The notes: generated by a model from the letters alone, not told the origin. Numbered from the stretch's first letter, positions 9,291 through 19,342 are shown. The stretch is 64,000 nucleotides of DNA from Xanthobacteraceae bacterium (GCA_028290465.1 JAQGJU010000057.1:1-64000); one strand, 5' to 3'. Numbers and translations: made by a program.

Positions 9291-10016
9291 TCACTGGCAG
9301 CCTTGCTTGGCCCATTCCAGCATGGCCACTTTCATCGGTCCGCCATCGGGATGCTGGTGGCGGAAGGCGCTGGCGGCATTTTTGACATAGGTTTTCCCCA
9401 CGTCGCACAGCGTCGCCTTGGTCCAGCGATGGCAGGACGCGCACGGCTTCTTCCACTGTGCGTCCGTCAGGCCACCGACGGGCGGAAACTGCGGGGCGGC
9501 GGCGGCCGCCAATTGCTGTAGCGACTTGCCGGCCACGGAGACCGGGCCGAACGGAAGCGGCTCGTTGAACCGTATGACTTGCTGCTCCGGGCCGGCCGGC
9601 GGTTTCGCGCTCGGTGTCTGGGCCGGAACCTGGGCCGGAATTTGGGCCGTCGCGGCCGGTGCCGGCGCGGCGGCACCTTGTGCGGCGGCCAATTCGGCCG
9701 CGGAAGCCGGCTGCATCAATTTCAGATTGGCCCAGCCACCGACCGGTTTCTGCGTGCCCGCGGGCTTCGCCAGTCGGTGCGCGATGAAGACCCAGTCGCG
9801 CCCGTCAGTGTTCTGGTCCCGGGTGACGCAGACGATTTCGCCGCTATCCAGCACATCAATGTAGGTGGAGTCGCCACGCGGCTCCTTGCTGATGTTGACG
9901 GTATCGACTTGAAGCTTGAAGAACCGGCAGGCCGGCTCCTGGGCGTCGGTCACGCTCGCGTACAATACGATGGCCGCGCAGAGCCCGAAAACCGCGCCGA
10001 GCAAGGTTCTCCGCAC
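9291..10016 (-). CDS. Exported protein with SH3-like N-domain and a CxxCH motif
   Basis: I choose GTG 10016 because GGAGGGGG lies 5 nt upstream and the product then begins with a clear signal peptide (VRRTLLGAVFGLCAAIV..., cleavage probably after TDAQ). The mature part starts with a domain whose VNISKEPRGDSTYIDVLDSGEIVCV region resembles bacterial SH3-like folds, followed by a long Ala/Pro/Gln-rich linker (about residues 115-165). The C-terminal part contains CASCHRW, a single c-type heme attachment motif, and two further cysteines. It could be a periplasmic monoheme protein, or the motif could serve another role. Predicted length is 241 residues. I cannot name the family. Confidence 0.7.
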   Translation of the reverse strand: MRRTLLGAVFGLCAAIVLYASVTDAQEPACRFFKLQVDTVNISKEPRGDSTYIDVLDSGEIVCVTRDQNTDGRDWVFIAHRLAKPAGTQKPVGGWANLKLMQPASAAELAAAQGAAAPAPAATAQIPAQVPAQTPSAKPPAGPEQQVIRFNEPLPFGPVSVAGKSLQQLAAAAAPQFPPVGGLTDAQWKKPCASCHRWTKATLCDVGKTYVKNAASAFRHQHPDGGPMKVAMLEWAKQGCQ

Positions 10017-10162
10017 CAAATCCCCCTCCCGTTCCCTGACGTGCCGAAGTGGCCCATCCGCAACACTATCCACTTCGAATCGTGGGCTGGAATTAAACGA
10101 CCAACGCCGGACCAAGTCGAATCTGAAAGCGACAACAAAGTATTGAGGATTTGTCCGCCAGA

Positions 10163-11407
10163 ATGACGCAGCCGCCCCTGCGCCGGGCGGCTTTGCCCGG
10201 CAGGTCCATGAACGCGGTTCTTCGCCCGATTGCCCCCTATGCGTCCGCCGTCGCTCGACCGGCGCCGGTGCGCTTTGCCGTATGGCGCGACTTCGCGGCG
10301 GCCGAGGCCGACTGGCGCGTACTGGAATCCCAAGACACGCTTCTAAGCCCCTATCAGCGCTACGATTTCCTGGAGCCCTGGCATCGCCATCGCGGCCCCG
10401 AATGTGGCCACTCGCCGTTCCTGCTGGTCGGCTACGACACCCACGACGCCCCGGTCATGCTGCTGCCGCTCGGCAAGCGGCACACCGGACCGTTGCGGGT
10501 GGTCCAGTTTCTCGGCGGCCGGCACGCCAATTTCAATATGGCGTTGTGGCGCCGCGACGCGGCGACCGTCGTCACGGAAGCCGACCTCGGGGCGATGCGC
10601 GACGCGATCGCGGCCGCCGGCGTTGATCTCATCGCGCTGACCAACCAGCCGCAACGCTGGGGCGGCCTCGCCAATCCGCTGGCGCTGTGGCCACATCAGG
10701 AATCGCCGAGCGCGGGCGCGGTCGGCGCGCTATCGACCGATTTCGCGGCACTGCAGGCCGAACGTCTCGCGCAACCGGCCCGCAAGAAGCTGCGCAAGAA
10801 AGAGCGCACGCTCGCCGAGCACGGCGCGCTGCAAGTCCGCCGCGCCGAAACCGACACCGATGCCCGCGCCTTTCTCGACGCCTTCTTCACCCAGAAGGCC
10901 GAGCGCATGGGCAGTCTCGGCATCCCGGACGCGTTCGCGGCGCCCGGCACCCGCGAATTCATCGCCGAACTCGCGACCGCGCGGCCGAACGGCCGGCTCC
11001 CGATCCTCGAAATCTATGCGCTGTCCGTCGGCGATGAGATCGTCGCCACCATGGCCGGGCTCGTCGAAGGCCAGCGCTTTTCGGCGCTGTTCAACTCGAT
11101 CACCTCGGGTCCGTTGGCACACGAAAGCCCCGGCGACGTGCTGCTGACCCATGTGGTGCGGATGTGCTGCGAGCGCGGCCTCGCGCAGTTCGATCTCGGC
11201 GTCGGCGAAGCCGCCTACAAGCGATTTTACTGCAACGAGACAGAACCGCTGTTCGACACGTTCCTGGCACTGACGCCGCTCGGCCGGCTCGGCGCCGCCG
11301 GCATTCGCACCGCGCAGGACGCCAAGCGCCTGGTGAAGCATTCACCGATGCTGTGGCATGCGGTGCAGAGCCTGCGCAAACTGCGCGCGCAGTTTATGCA
11401 GCGATAA
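10163..11407 (+). CDS. CelD/BcsL-like GNAT-fold acetyltransferase
   Basis: The protein (about 414 residues) has the two-lobed layout of the CelD/BcsL group, a GNAT superfamily often found in cellulose and exopolysaccharide gene sets. Visible features include a basic KKLRKKERTLAEHG segment in the middle, then EIYALSVGDEIVATMAGL and the C-terminal FDLGVGEAAYKRFYCNE motif typical of FemAB/CelD-like proteins. It probably acylates a sugar or lipid-linked intermediate in the cytoplasm. The start is not settled: ATG 10163 is used; TTG 10151 and ATG 10208 (AGG 4 nt upstream) are alternatives. It is divergent from the CxxCH protein. Confidence 0.8.
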   Translation: MTQPPLRRAALPGRSMNAVLRPIAPYASAVARPAPVRFAVWRDFAAAEADWRVLESQDTLLSPYQRYDFLEPWHRHRGPECGHSPFLLVGYDTHDAPVMLLPLGKRHTGPLRVVQFLGGRHANFNMALWRRDAATVVTEADLGAMRDAIAAAGVDLIALTNQPQRWGGLANPLALWPHQESPSAGAVGALSTDFAALQAERLAQPARKKLRKKERTLAEHGALQVRRAETDTDARAFLDAFFTQKAERMGSLGIPDAFAAPGTREFIAELATARPNGRLPILEIYALSVGDEIVATMAGLVEGQRFSALFNSITSGPLAHESPGDVLLTHVVRMCCERGLAQFDLGVGEAAYKRFYCNETEPLFDTFLALTPLGRLGAAGIRTAQDAKRLVKHSPMLWHAVQSLRKLRAQFMQR

Positions 11408-11450
11408 GACCACCTGGACGGCACTTAACATTTCTGGGCACTGTCGAGAA

Positions 11451-12761
11451 ATGCGACGTAAATTGCTCATCTCAATATCGCTATGTGCGATCGCTTGGTG
11501 CCTTGGGCACCCCCAAACAGCACGCGCTGTCGAGTGGATCAATTGCGATCCTCACTACCGCGCGATGGATTTGGCACCAGTCGGGTCAGGCCCGCTCGAA
11601 CTGATGAAGGTCTTTTGCCAGCGCGTTCGGTTTGACTTCACGCAAGTTGCTATGGTTTCGCCGGACGGCCGCTTTGTCGCCTACCTTGAAGGTGGCACCG
11701 ATTATGCGGTGGAACGTAAGATACTACACGTCGCGCCGCTTGATACGTATGATAGCTGGACCAGTCACAGTCTGAACATGGGCGCGTTGTGGCAGTTCGG
11801 CCAGGCCGATCGGTCGGTTCCGGCCTATGGATGGGCTTCAAATTCGTCAGGTGTTTGGACCGCAACGCGGGACACGAGCGGCTCGAATAGAATTTCCAGT
11901 ACGGGCCTGCAACCTGCGTTCGCCTCTTTGGAAGGCAACGGCATCCGATTGTTTGAGCCGCCTCGTCATACAGCCGGTCCACTGGACGGCCTCCTGTGGG
12001 CAGACGGTGACGGATTGGCCGTCGCTTACTTCGGAGCCAGAGGCGGATCGTATCCGCCGCCGCAGCGTCATGATAAAAATCCGACTTTTGCGATGGTCGA
12101 CTCAAAACGAGCCGTCGTATTGGACACACTTCCATTCGCTATATTCGGAGGCCCCGACCGGATAAGCATGGGCAGCGTGAACAACGCCGCCGTTACGGTG
12201 CTGCAAAATGGCAAAGTGCGAACGTTGCTTAGCGTTGCCAACCAATGGGCCGTTTGGACTCAAGGCGAGCCGCCGCGCATGTTGTCCAATCCCTATCCCG
12301 AAGAACGTCACAACAAAATGGCGATCTCACGAGATGGCTCCCGCCTCCTAGTAACCCGACTTGCATGCGATGGCGGCCACGATGCCGTAAAAGACGATGG
12401 CTTGTTGAGAAGGCCCATGGCTCCGCCGTGCAAACCAGTCGAGAGCGTCATCGCTGCCTTACATGATTTAGAAACAGGGCGTCAGCTTTGGGAAATTCGC
12501 GAGACCGTCTATCGAACTGAACTGTATCCGAATCCAGCAATCAGCGACGATGGGCGTTATGCGCTCGTCGGACTTCCCTACAATCCTCCTGATTCGAAAG
12601 TTGCTTTGATCTCGATGGCTGAGGGAAGCATCGTGCAAACTTTCCAGTCGCCGGGGCAAGGCTTACCCAACTCCCTAGGTTTCTTTCAGGGAGGACATGG
12701 GGTGTGGGTGCACAGTCATGGCGTAACCGCACTTTATAGCATTCGCGATCGTGCGCAGTGA
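11451..12761 (+). CDS. Exported protein with beta-propeller-like repeats, unknown function
   Basis: ATG 11451 gives 436 residues with a signal peptide (MRRKLLISISLCAIAWCLG..., cleavage near TARAVEW). The mature protein contains repeated blocks that read like WD40/YVTN propeller blades, for example MVSPDGRFVAYLEGGTD, MAISRDGSRLLVTRLACD and AISDDGRYALVGLPYN. There are six or more cysteines in the mature part. By eye the gene is less GC-rich than its neighbours and uses more A/T-ending codons, suggesting more recent arrival. It lies between the CelD-like and Wzz-like genes, so a role linked to the surface polymer is possible but unproven. Confidence 0.7.
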   Translation: MRRKLLISISLCAIAWCLGHPQTARAVEWINCDPHYRAMDLAPVGSGPLELMKVFCQRVRFDFTQVAMVSPDGRFVAYLEGGTDYAVERKILHVAPLDTYDSWTSHSLNMGALWQFGQADRSVPAYGWASNSSGVWTATRDTSGSNRISSTGLQPAFASLEGNGIRLFEPPRHTAGPLDGLLWADGDGLAVAYFGARGGSYPPPQRHDKNPTFAMVDSKRAVVLDTLPFAIFGGPDRISMGSVNNAAVTVLQNGKVRTLLSVANQWAVWTQGEPPRMLSNPYPEERHNKMAISRDGSRLLVTRLACDGGHDAVKDDGLLRRPMAPPCKPVESVIAALHDLETGRQLWEIRETVYRTELYPNPAISDDGRYALVGLPYNPPDSKVALISMAEGSIVQTFQSPGQGLPNSLGFFQGGHGVWVHSHGVTALYSIRDRAQ

Positions 12762-12862
12762 CGGCCGGTTGCGCGGGAGATGGCGAAACAAGACCTATGG
12801 CCGTTCGCGAACTGAGCGCTTAGGTGTGCTCGCCCCAGCTGCGGCTCACGCCGCACCCTGCC

Positions 12863-14968
12863 CTACGCCGCCCTCGCCGCGTCGACATTCAGCACATTCG
12901 ACGTGTTCAGCAGCACCGCGACTTCGGCAAAGCCGGCCGCCAATAGTTGACGGCGCCCCGCCGCGGCCGAAGCGTCGGCGGCATCGCCCGCGACCAGCAC
13001 CGCGCATGCGGCAAGCTGCGACAGTCGGTCCAGCGGCACTTGCGACAGCGCTCCGGCGTCGATCACGACATGCTCGTAGGTGCTGGCGAGCGCATCCAGC
13101 ACCGTCACCAGTTGCGGCGAGCCCAGCACCAGCGCGGCATCCTCGATCTCACGACCGACCGACACCATATGAACGCGCGACAGCCGGTCGCGCGTCAGGA
13201 TATCGCCGAACGACACCGTGCCGCGCACCAGGTCGGCCAAGGTGGGCGTCGTCGGTTCGGCCAGGATCGCCACCAGATCGCCGCTGCCTGGGGCTAGTTC
13301 GACCAGCACCACGCGCGCCTCCTTGGCGAGCGCGCGCGCCAGCGTCAGCGCTGGCAGCGCCGTGCCGACCGGCTTGGTGGCGCCGACCAGCACAACGCGC
13401 CGGCCGCCCTCGCCGTCGCGACGCAACGCGCGGGCGATATCGTCGATGGCGCTGATCGCAACGCCAAGCGCCGGATGGCCGTCGCGCGCGATAGCGCCGC
13501 TCAGTTTCGGCGCTTCCGTCGGCGCGGGCGCGGCCCGGGCCACCGGCGCGGTGCCGAACGACTGGAAATAGCTGCCGTAGAGCAATTCCCGCGTCGCCAC
13601 GAAGCCGACCATCAGTACCAGCGTGGTCAGCGTCGCGATCAACACCACCGGCAGCTTCTTCGGGAACGAGGGGATGTTGGACACCGTGGCGCGCGAGATC
13701 ACGCGGGCGTCGGCCGGTGCGGACTCGATGGTGTCGCGCGAAGTCGCCTCGCGATACTTGGCGAGATAAGATTCCAGCAGATCGCGCTGCGACTTGGCAT
13801 CGCGCTCCAGCGCCCGCAACTGCACGTCCTGCTCGCCGGTCGACGCGGTCTGGCGCTTGAGCACATCCAGATTGGCCGACAGCTTTTCCAGCGAGTCCGC
13901 CGCGATGCGCGCGTCGTTCTCGATGCCGTGCACGATGCGGCCGACTTCCTGCTTCATCGCGCCATCGAGATCGGAAATCTGCGCGCGTAATTCCTTGATG
14001 CGCGGATGACCGTCGAGCAACGTGGATGACTGCTCGGCGAGTTGCGCGCGGATCGCGTTACGCTGTTCGGCGAGGCGGCGAATGTTTTCCGAATTGAGCA
14101 CGTCGAGCGAGTCGATCGGCTGGCCGGACTTCAGCAGGTCGCGCGCCATTTTGGCCCGCGCCTCGGAATCGGTCTTGCGTGCCCGCGCGGCGGCCAACTG
14201 CGTGTTCAGTTCGGACAGGCCCTGCGTGGACAGCGTGGTGTTGTTGGTGCCGACGAACAGGTTCGACTTGGAGCGGAACGCCTCGACCTTGCCTTCGGCG
14301 TCGCCCACCGCCTTGCGCATCTCGTCGATCTTGACCAGCAGCCACTCGCTGGCGGAGCGCGCCTGCTCCTGCTTGTTGGTCTGCTGCAGCCCGATATAGC
14401 CTTCCGCGATCGCATTGGCGACGCGGGCCGCGAGCGCCGGGCTTTCGGACTGGAATTCGATGCCGATGACGCGGGACTTCTCCACCGGGAACACGTTCAG
14501 CCGCTCATAATAGGCGGCGAGCACGCGCTCCTCGGGCGTCATGCGCAACGGATCCTTGCCGATGCCGACGAAAGCCAGCACCGTCTTGAACAGCGATACG
14601 CCGTTCAGCACCGGATCGAATTCCGGAAGTTCAGCCAGCTTCAGCTTCTTGATGACCTCATTGGCGAGTTCGCGCGACAGCACCAGTTGCACTTGGCTGG
14701 TGACGGCCTGCTCGTCGACCGGCCCGCGGTCGAGCTGCTTGTCGGCGTCGAGGCGCAGAAAAATATTCTCGCGGCCGTCGAACAGCACGCGGGACTCGGC
14801 GCGATATTTCGGCGTGGCGAGCTGCACCGCCGCGATGGCGAACACGGCCACCAGGAATGTCGGGATCAGGATGGTCCATTTGCGCGACAGGATCGCGCGG
14901 CCGAGTGCGCGCAGATCGAGCTCGCCTTCGGCCTCGGACATACGCCCGGATTGCGCCGCTACCGCCAT
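12863..14968 (-). CDS. Wzz/ExoP-type polysaccharide co-polymerase with degenerate BY-kinase domain
   Basis: ATG 14968 has GGAG 7 nt upstream and gives 701 residues. After a short cytoplasmic N-terminus comes a first membrane helix (WTILIPTFLVAVFAIAAV), a large periplasmic coiled-coil region (about residues 150-420) and a second helix (LPVVLIATLTTLVLMVGFV), the Wzz chain-length plan. The cytoplasmic C-terminal domain has the outline of a bacterial tyrosine kinase, but its nucleotide site is altered: where Walker A should be it reads VGATKPVGTAL with no GK[ST]; the A' aspartates are replaced in VVLVELAPGSGD; Walker B is HVVIDAGAL. No C-terminal tyrosine cluster is visible. It probably sets chain length of the polymer made by the adjacent Wzy and transferase genes. 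Confidence 0.9.
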   Translation of the reverse strand: MAVAAQSGRMSEAEGELDLRALGRAILSRKWTILIPTFLVAVFAIAAVQLATPKYRAESRVLFDGRENIFLRLDADKQLDRGPVDEQAVTSQVQLVLSRELANEVIKKLKLAELPEFDPVLNGVSLFKTVLAFVGIGKDPLRMTPEERVLAAYYERLNVFPVEKSRVIGIEFQSESPALAARVANAIAEGYIGLQQTNKQEQARSASEWLLVKIDEMRKAVGDAEGKVEAFRSKSNLFVGTNNTTLSTQGLSELNTQLAAARARKTDSEARAKMARDLLKSGQPIDSLDVLNSENIRRLAEQRNAIRAQLAEQSSTLLDGHPRIKELRAQISDLDGAMKQEVGRIVHGIENDARIAADSLEKLSANLDVLKRQTASTGEQDVQLRALERDAKSQRDLLESYLAKYREATSRDTIESAPADARVISRATVSNIPSFPKKLPVVLIATLTTLVLMVGFVATRELLYGSYFQSFGTAPVARAAPAPTEAPKLSGAIARDGHPALGVAISAIDDIARALRRDGEGGRRVVLVGATKPVGTALPALTLARALAKEARVVLVELAPGSGDLVAILAEPTTPTLADLVRGTVSFGDILTRDRLSRVHMVSVGREIEDAALVLGSPQLVTVLDALASTYEHVVIDAGALSQVPLDRLSQLAACAVLVAGDAADASAAAGRRQLLAAGFAEVAVLLNTSNVLNVDAARAA

Positions 14969-15161
14969 CACACAACTCCGCGCCACAACATACCAACGCA
15001 ACAACACGACTGGACCGATTACACTCCATTAAGGTTGCCACCGCGTTAACCGCCACCAAGCACCTCCAAAATGCGGGTCGCGAGGGGCTTGTTAACCCCG
15101 CAGCGGCTTTACTGGCCGCCCATTATTACCGCTGCCCCTCTTCGAAACGCGAGGCTGGCCC

Positions 15162-16370
15162 GTGCGTCCATTTTCCCCGCCGAACCTGAACGATGTCGTC
15201 GCCGCCCCTCCGGCCGTCGGCTTCCCCCATGAGCCGAAGCTGCGCATCCTTCATGTGTTTCGCGCGCCGGTCGGCGGCCTGTTCCGCCATGTCTGCGACC
15301 TCGCACGCGGCCAGATCGCGCGCGGCCATCAGGTCGGGTTCATCCTGGACAGCATGACCGGCGGCGCCCGCGCCGAGGCAATACTCGCGGAATTCGCGCC
15401 GACGCTGGCGCTCGGCATGCAACGGCTACCCATGCACCGGCAGTTGGGCTTCCGCGATATCGCTTGCATTCGCCGGGTCAGCGCGCTGATCGCGGCGGCA
15501 AAGCCCGACATCGTGCACGGCCATGGCGCCAAGGGCGCGGCCTATGGCCGGCTGTCGCGCGCGGCCCCCCATGCGATCCGGGCCTATACGCCGCACGGCG
15601 GCAGCCTGGTTTACCGGCCGGGCACGCTCGGCGGTCTGTTCTACCGCACGCTGGAACGGATCCTGATCCCGCGTACCGACCTGTTTCTGTTCGAGAGCGT
15701 GTTCGCGCGCGACATCTTCCTGGCCGAAGTCGGCCAACCGGGCTGCCTGTCGCCGGTGGTCTGCAACGGCGTCGCGCCGTCGGAATTCGCGCCGATCGCG
15801 CCACTGCCCGATGCCACCGATCTCGTGTTCATCGGCGAACTGCGCCCGGTGAAAGGCATCGATGTGCTGATCGACGCCATCGCGACACTGCACGCCGCCG
15901 GGCGCCCCGTCACCGCCAGTCTGGTCGGCGACGGTCCGGACCGGGCGTGTCTCGAGGCGCGCGTCGCCGAATGCGGCTTAACTTCATTCATCCGGTTCCT
16001 CGGCGCTATGCCGGCGCGTCAAGCCTTTGCGAGCGGCCGTTTAATGGTCGTGCCGTCGCGCGCGGAGTCCCTGCCCTATGTGGTGTTGGAAGCCGCGGCC
16101 GCCGCATTGCCGATCATTTCCACCCGCGTCGGCGGCATTCCGGAGATTTTCGGGCCTCAAGCCGGCCGCCTGATCGGACCGGGCTGCCGCAACGCGCTGT
16201 CGTCGGCCATCATGGCCGCGCTGGACGATCCGGCCGAGGCGCACGCCGCCGCCAATCAACTTCAAGAACGCGTGAGGCAGGTGTTTGCGGTCGACGCGAT
16301 GGTCGACGGCGCGATTGCGGGCTACCGCAAGGCCATCGCTCGGAACCTCGCCAAAAACGCAGTCAGCTAG
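15162..16370 (+). CDS. Glycosyltransferase family 4
   Basis: GTG 15162 follows GAGG at 7 nt spacing; 402 residues. The N-terminal Rossmann half includes LHVFRAPVGGLFRHVCDLARG, and HGHGAKGAAYGRL and YTPHGGSLVY match the acceptor side of GT-B enzymes. The C-terminal half has VFIGELRPVKGIDVLIDA, the VPSRAESLPYVVLEA segment with the paired-glutamate (E-x7-E) region, and IISTRVGGIPEIF, the nucleotide-sugar site of GT4. It adds a sugar to a lipid-linked precursor in the cytoplasm. It leads a same-strand run with the sugar-phosphate transferase and Wzy-like gene, and is divergent from the Wzz-like gene. Confidence 0.93.
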   Translation: MRPFSPPNLNDVVAAPPAVGFPHEPKLRILHVFRAPVGGLFRHVCDLARGQIARGHQVGFILDSMTGGARAEAILAEFAPTLALGMQRLPMHRQLGFRDIACIRRVSALIAAAKPDIVHGHGAKGAAYGRLSRAAPHAIRAYTPHGGSLVYRPGTLGGLFYRTLERILIPRTDLFLFESVFARDIFLAEVGQPGCLSPVVCNGVAPSEFAPIAPLPDATDLVFIGELRPVKGIDVLIDAIATLHAAGRPVTASLVGDGPDRACLEARVAECGLTSFIRFLGAMPARQAFASGRLMVVPSRAESLPYVVLEAAAAALPIISTRVGGIPEIFGPQAGRLIGPGCRNALSSAIMAALDDPAEAHAAANQLQERVRQVFAVDAMVDGAIAGYRKAIARNLAKNAVS

Positions 16371-16499
16371 CCGTTTGGGCGCCTGGGGAACCCGTTCGCC
16401 TAACGAGGCTCTAACGGTTTCTTGAAGCTTGTCACGTATTCAAGAACGGCCCGCGCCAGGGCCGTTCCGGCCCGGCCGGCACATGCGTGCAGGGTCGTC

Positions 16500-18047
16500 A
16501 TGGCTGAATACAATACCCGTTCGATGATCGAGACGGCGACCGCCGCCGGCCCGGACGCCACACCTGCCGCGTCCGCCTCGCCCGCGTCTCGAACCTTGTC
16601 GCCGGCCGCGCTCAAAGCGGCCGCGGAACCGTCGGTGTCGGCCTACTCGCCGATCGTACTGGCCGGCGTCGTACGCCTCATCGAATTCGCGCTTGTCCTG
16701 CTGGTCGGGCTGGCGATCTACGGCTTTTATGTCGTGCCGACCGAGGGCTTCGCCAGCTATTACATCGCCGCCATCGTGGCGATCGGCATCATGGCGATGC
16801 TGGCGTTCCAGGCCGCCGACATCTATCAGGTCCAGGCGTTTCGCGGCTACGAGAAGCAGTATTTCCGCCTCGCCTCGGCCTGGTCCGTCGTATTCCTGAT
16901 CGCGATCAGCGCGTCATTCTTCGCCAAGGCCGGCGATCAGTTTTCCCGTGTCTGGCTTGGCGCATTCTATTGCGTCGGCCTGCTCACGCTGATCGGGTTC
17001 CGCCGCCTCCTGTTCCTGGTGGTGAAAAGCTGGACCCATGAGGGCCGCCTGACCCGCCGCACCGTGATCGTCGGCGGCGGCGAGCCGACCGATATCCTGA
17101 TCCGCGAGATCCATCAGCAGCGCGATACCGACGTCCGCGTGATCGGCCTGTTCGACGACCGCGGCGACGACCGCGCGCCGGAAGGCGTTGTCGGCCATCC
17201 GAAGCTCGGCACCGTCGACGACCTCGTCGAATTCGCGCGCCGCACCCGCGTCGATCTGGTGATCTTCTCGCTGCCGATCTCGGCCGAGACCCGTATCCTG
17301 CAGATGCTCAAGAAGCTGTGGGTGCTGCCGGTCGACATCCGCCTGTCGGCGCATACCAATAAGCTGCGGTTCCGTCCCCGCGCCTACTCCTATATCGGCA
17401 GCGTGCCGGTGCTCGACGTGTTCGACCGCCCGATCACCGACTGGGATGTGGTGATGAAATGGCTGTTCGACAAATTCGTCGGCAGCATCGCGCTGATCCT
17501 TTTGTCGCCGATCATGCTGCTGACCGCGCTCGCCATTAAGCTGGACAGCCGAGGCCCGGTATTCTTCAAGCAGAAGCGCTACGGCTTCAACAATGAGTTG
17601 ATCGAGGTCTACAAATTCCGCTCGATGCGGACCGACATGGCCGACGCGACCGCATCCGTGCTCGCGACCAAGAACGATCCGCGCGTGACGCGGGTCGGCC
17701 GCGTGATCCGCAAGACCAGTCTCGACGAGTTGCCGCAGCTGTTCAACGTGGTGTTCAAGGGCAACCTGTCGCTGGTCGGCCCGCGTCCGCATGCGGTGCA
17801 CGCCAAGGCCGAGAACCGCCGCTATGACGAAGCGGTCGACGGCTATTTCGCCCGCCACCGGGTCAAGCCCGGCATCACCGGCTGGGCGCAGATCAACGGT
17901 TGGCGCGGCGAGACCGACACCCACGAGAAGATCCAGAAGCGCGTCGAGCACGATCTCTATTACATCGAGAACTGGTCGGTGCTGTTCGACCTGTTCATCC
18001 TGGCCAAGACCCCGATCGCGCTCGCCAGGACCGAGAACGCCTATTGA
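16500..18047 (+). CDS. Undecaprenyl-phosphate sugar-1-phosphate transferase (WcaJ/PssY-like)
   Basis: ATG 16500 (AGGG 6 nt upstream) gives 515 residues. An Ala/Pro/Ser-rich cytoplasmic N-terminus precedes four membrane segments (about residues 50-180), then a Rossmann-like CoA-binding-type domain ([14 protein letters not shown]) and a fifth hydrophobic segment leading into the catalytic domain. The catalytic region shows [44 protein letters not shown] and [17 protein letters not shown], all signature blocks of polyisoprenyl-phosphate hexose-1-phosphate transferases. It starts repeat-unit synthesis by loading probably glucose-1-phosphate on the lipid carrier. The stop overlaps the next start by 4 nt. 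Confidence 0.95.
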   Translation: MAEYNTRSMIETATAAGPDATPAASASPASRTLSPAALKAAAEPSVSAYSPIVLAGVVRLIEFALVLLVGLAIYGFYVVPTEGFASYYIAAIVAIGIMAMLAFQAADIYQVQAFRGYEKQYFRLASAWSVVFLIAISASFFAKAGDQFSRVWLGAFYCVGLLTLIGFRRLLFLVVKSWTHEGRLTRRTVIVGGGEPTDILIREIHQQRDTDVRVIGLFDDRGDDRAPEGVVGHPKLGTVDDLVEFARRTRVDLVIFSLPISAETRILQMLKKLWVLPVDIRLSAHTNKLRFRPRAYSYIGSVPVLDVFDRPITDWDVVMKWLFDKFVGSIALILLSPIMLLTALAIKLDSRGPVFFKQKRYGFNNELIEVYKFRSMRTDMADATASVLATKNDPRVTRVGRVIRKTSLDELPQLFNVVFKGNLSLVGPRPHAVHAKAENRRYDEAVDGYFARHRVKPGITGWAQINGWRGETDTHEKIQKRVEHDLYYIENWSVLFDLFILAKTPIALARTENAY

Positions 18048-19312
18048 GCGCCACCCACGATATCGGCGCGGTCGCCCCCGCCTACAGACCGCAGGCGGTC
18101 GGGCGGCTGCACGACCGTGTGCTGCATGTCGTGCTGTTCATCACCATGCTGTTCAGCCCGATCGTGATGATCGAGCCGGCGCCTTATGACGCGCTGATCT
18201 TTGTGCTGGCGCTGGCCGCGATGATCGCGCGCGTGCCGCTCGACGTCCGGCTGCTGCCGTTGATCCTGCTGCTGCTGCTGCTCTGCGCCGGTGGCGCCGC
18301 CTCTCTGATCCCCGTGCTCGACGATCCCACGGCCGTGCAATACCTCATGGTGTCATTCTATCTGGCGATCAGCGCCATGCTGTTCGCAGCGCTGATCAGC
18401 GAAGATTCAGTGCGGCGACTTCGGACGTTGCGGCGTGGCTATATCCTGGCCGCGTTGTTCGTCGCGGTGCTCGGCACCATCGGCTATTTCAAGATTCCCG
18501 GCTTCGGCATCTTCACACAGAACGACCGCGCGATGGGTACGTTCAAGGACCCGAACGTGTTCGGTCCGTTCCTGGTGCTGCCGTTGCTGTTGATGATTCA
18601 GGGCGTATTGGAGCGCGGCCTGCGCCTGCGTTATCTGCTCGGCTGCGGCATTATCCTTCTTGGGCTGCTGCTGAGCTTCTCGCGCGGCGCCTGGGGGCAT
18701 TTCGCATTCTCGGCGCTGTTGATGCTGTTGCTGATGCTGGTCGGCAGCCGCAGTGACCGCGAGCGCGCCCGCATCATTCTCTACGCGTTCGCGGCCACGC
18801 TGGTGCTGGTGCTGGCCGTCATGGTGGCGCTGTCGTTCGACGCCATCGGCAGCATGTTCACGGAACGGGCCGAACTGGTGCAGAGCTACGACGGCGGCCA
18901 TGGCGGGCGGTTCGGCCGGCAGTGGGCCGGCTTCAACGCGCTGTTCGACTATTGGAACGGCCTTGGGCCGAAGCGGTTCTGGATCATGTTCGGCCAGGAC
19001 CCGCACAACGTCTATATCAACGCGTTCTTCTCGTATGGCTGGCTCGGTGGCCTGAGCTATCTGGCGCTGACGTTCCTGACGCTCATCTTCGGTTTCCGGG
19101 CGCTGTTCATCGTCACGCCGTGGCGCACCGCCTTCATCGCCGTCTATGCGGCCTTCGTCGGTCTCGCGGCCGAAAGCGCCATCATCGACACCGACCACTG
19201 GCGGCACTATTTCCTGCTGCTCGGGCTGGTCTGGGGCCTCACGGCCGCCAGCCTGAAATCGCGGCAGACCGCGCTGCGCAGCGGTGTGCCTGAGGCCGTT
19301 CTCGCAAGATAA
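18044..19312 (+). CDS. O-antigen ligase/Wzy-like polysaccharide polymerase
   Basis: I place the start at TTG 18044, whose TTGA overlaps the TGA stop of the sugar transferase; this suggests translational coupling. The product (422 residues) has about eleven hydrophobic segments and one large periplasmic loop (about residues 240-320) containing GRFGRQWAGFNALFDYWNGLGPKRF and QDPHNVYINAFFSYGWLGGL. The PHNVYIN motif is typical of the Wzy/WaaL O-antigen ligase family. In this setting polymerisation of lipid-linked repeat units in the inner membrane is more likely than ligation to lipid A, but sequence alone cannot separate the two. Confidence 0.88.
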   Translation: MSATHDIGAVAPAYRPQAVGRLHDRVLHVVLFITMLFSPIVMIEPAPYDALIFVLALAAMIARVPLDVRLLPLILLLLLLCAGGAASLIPVLDDPTAVQYLMVSFYLAISAMLFAALISEDSVRRLRTLRRGYILAALFVAVLGTIGYFKIPGFGIFTQNDRAMGTFKDPNVFGPFLVLPLLLMIQGVLERGLRLRYLLGCGIILLGLLLSFSRGAWGHFAFSALLMLLLMLVGSRSDRERARIILYAFAATLVLVLAVMVALSFDAIGSMFTERAELVQSYDGGHGGRFGRQWAGFNALFDYWNGLGPKRFWIMFGQDPHNVYINAFFSYGWLGGLSYLALTFLTLIFGFRALFIVTPWRTAFIAVYAAFVGLAAESAIIDTDHWRHYFLLLGLVWGLTAASLKSRQTALRSGVPEAVLAR

Positions 19313-19342
19313 GCCGGCGCGCTTCGTCGCGTCGATATAGCG

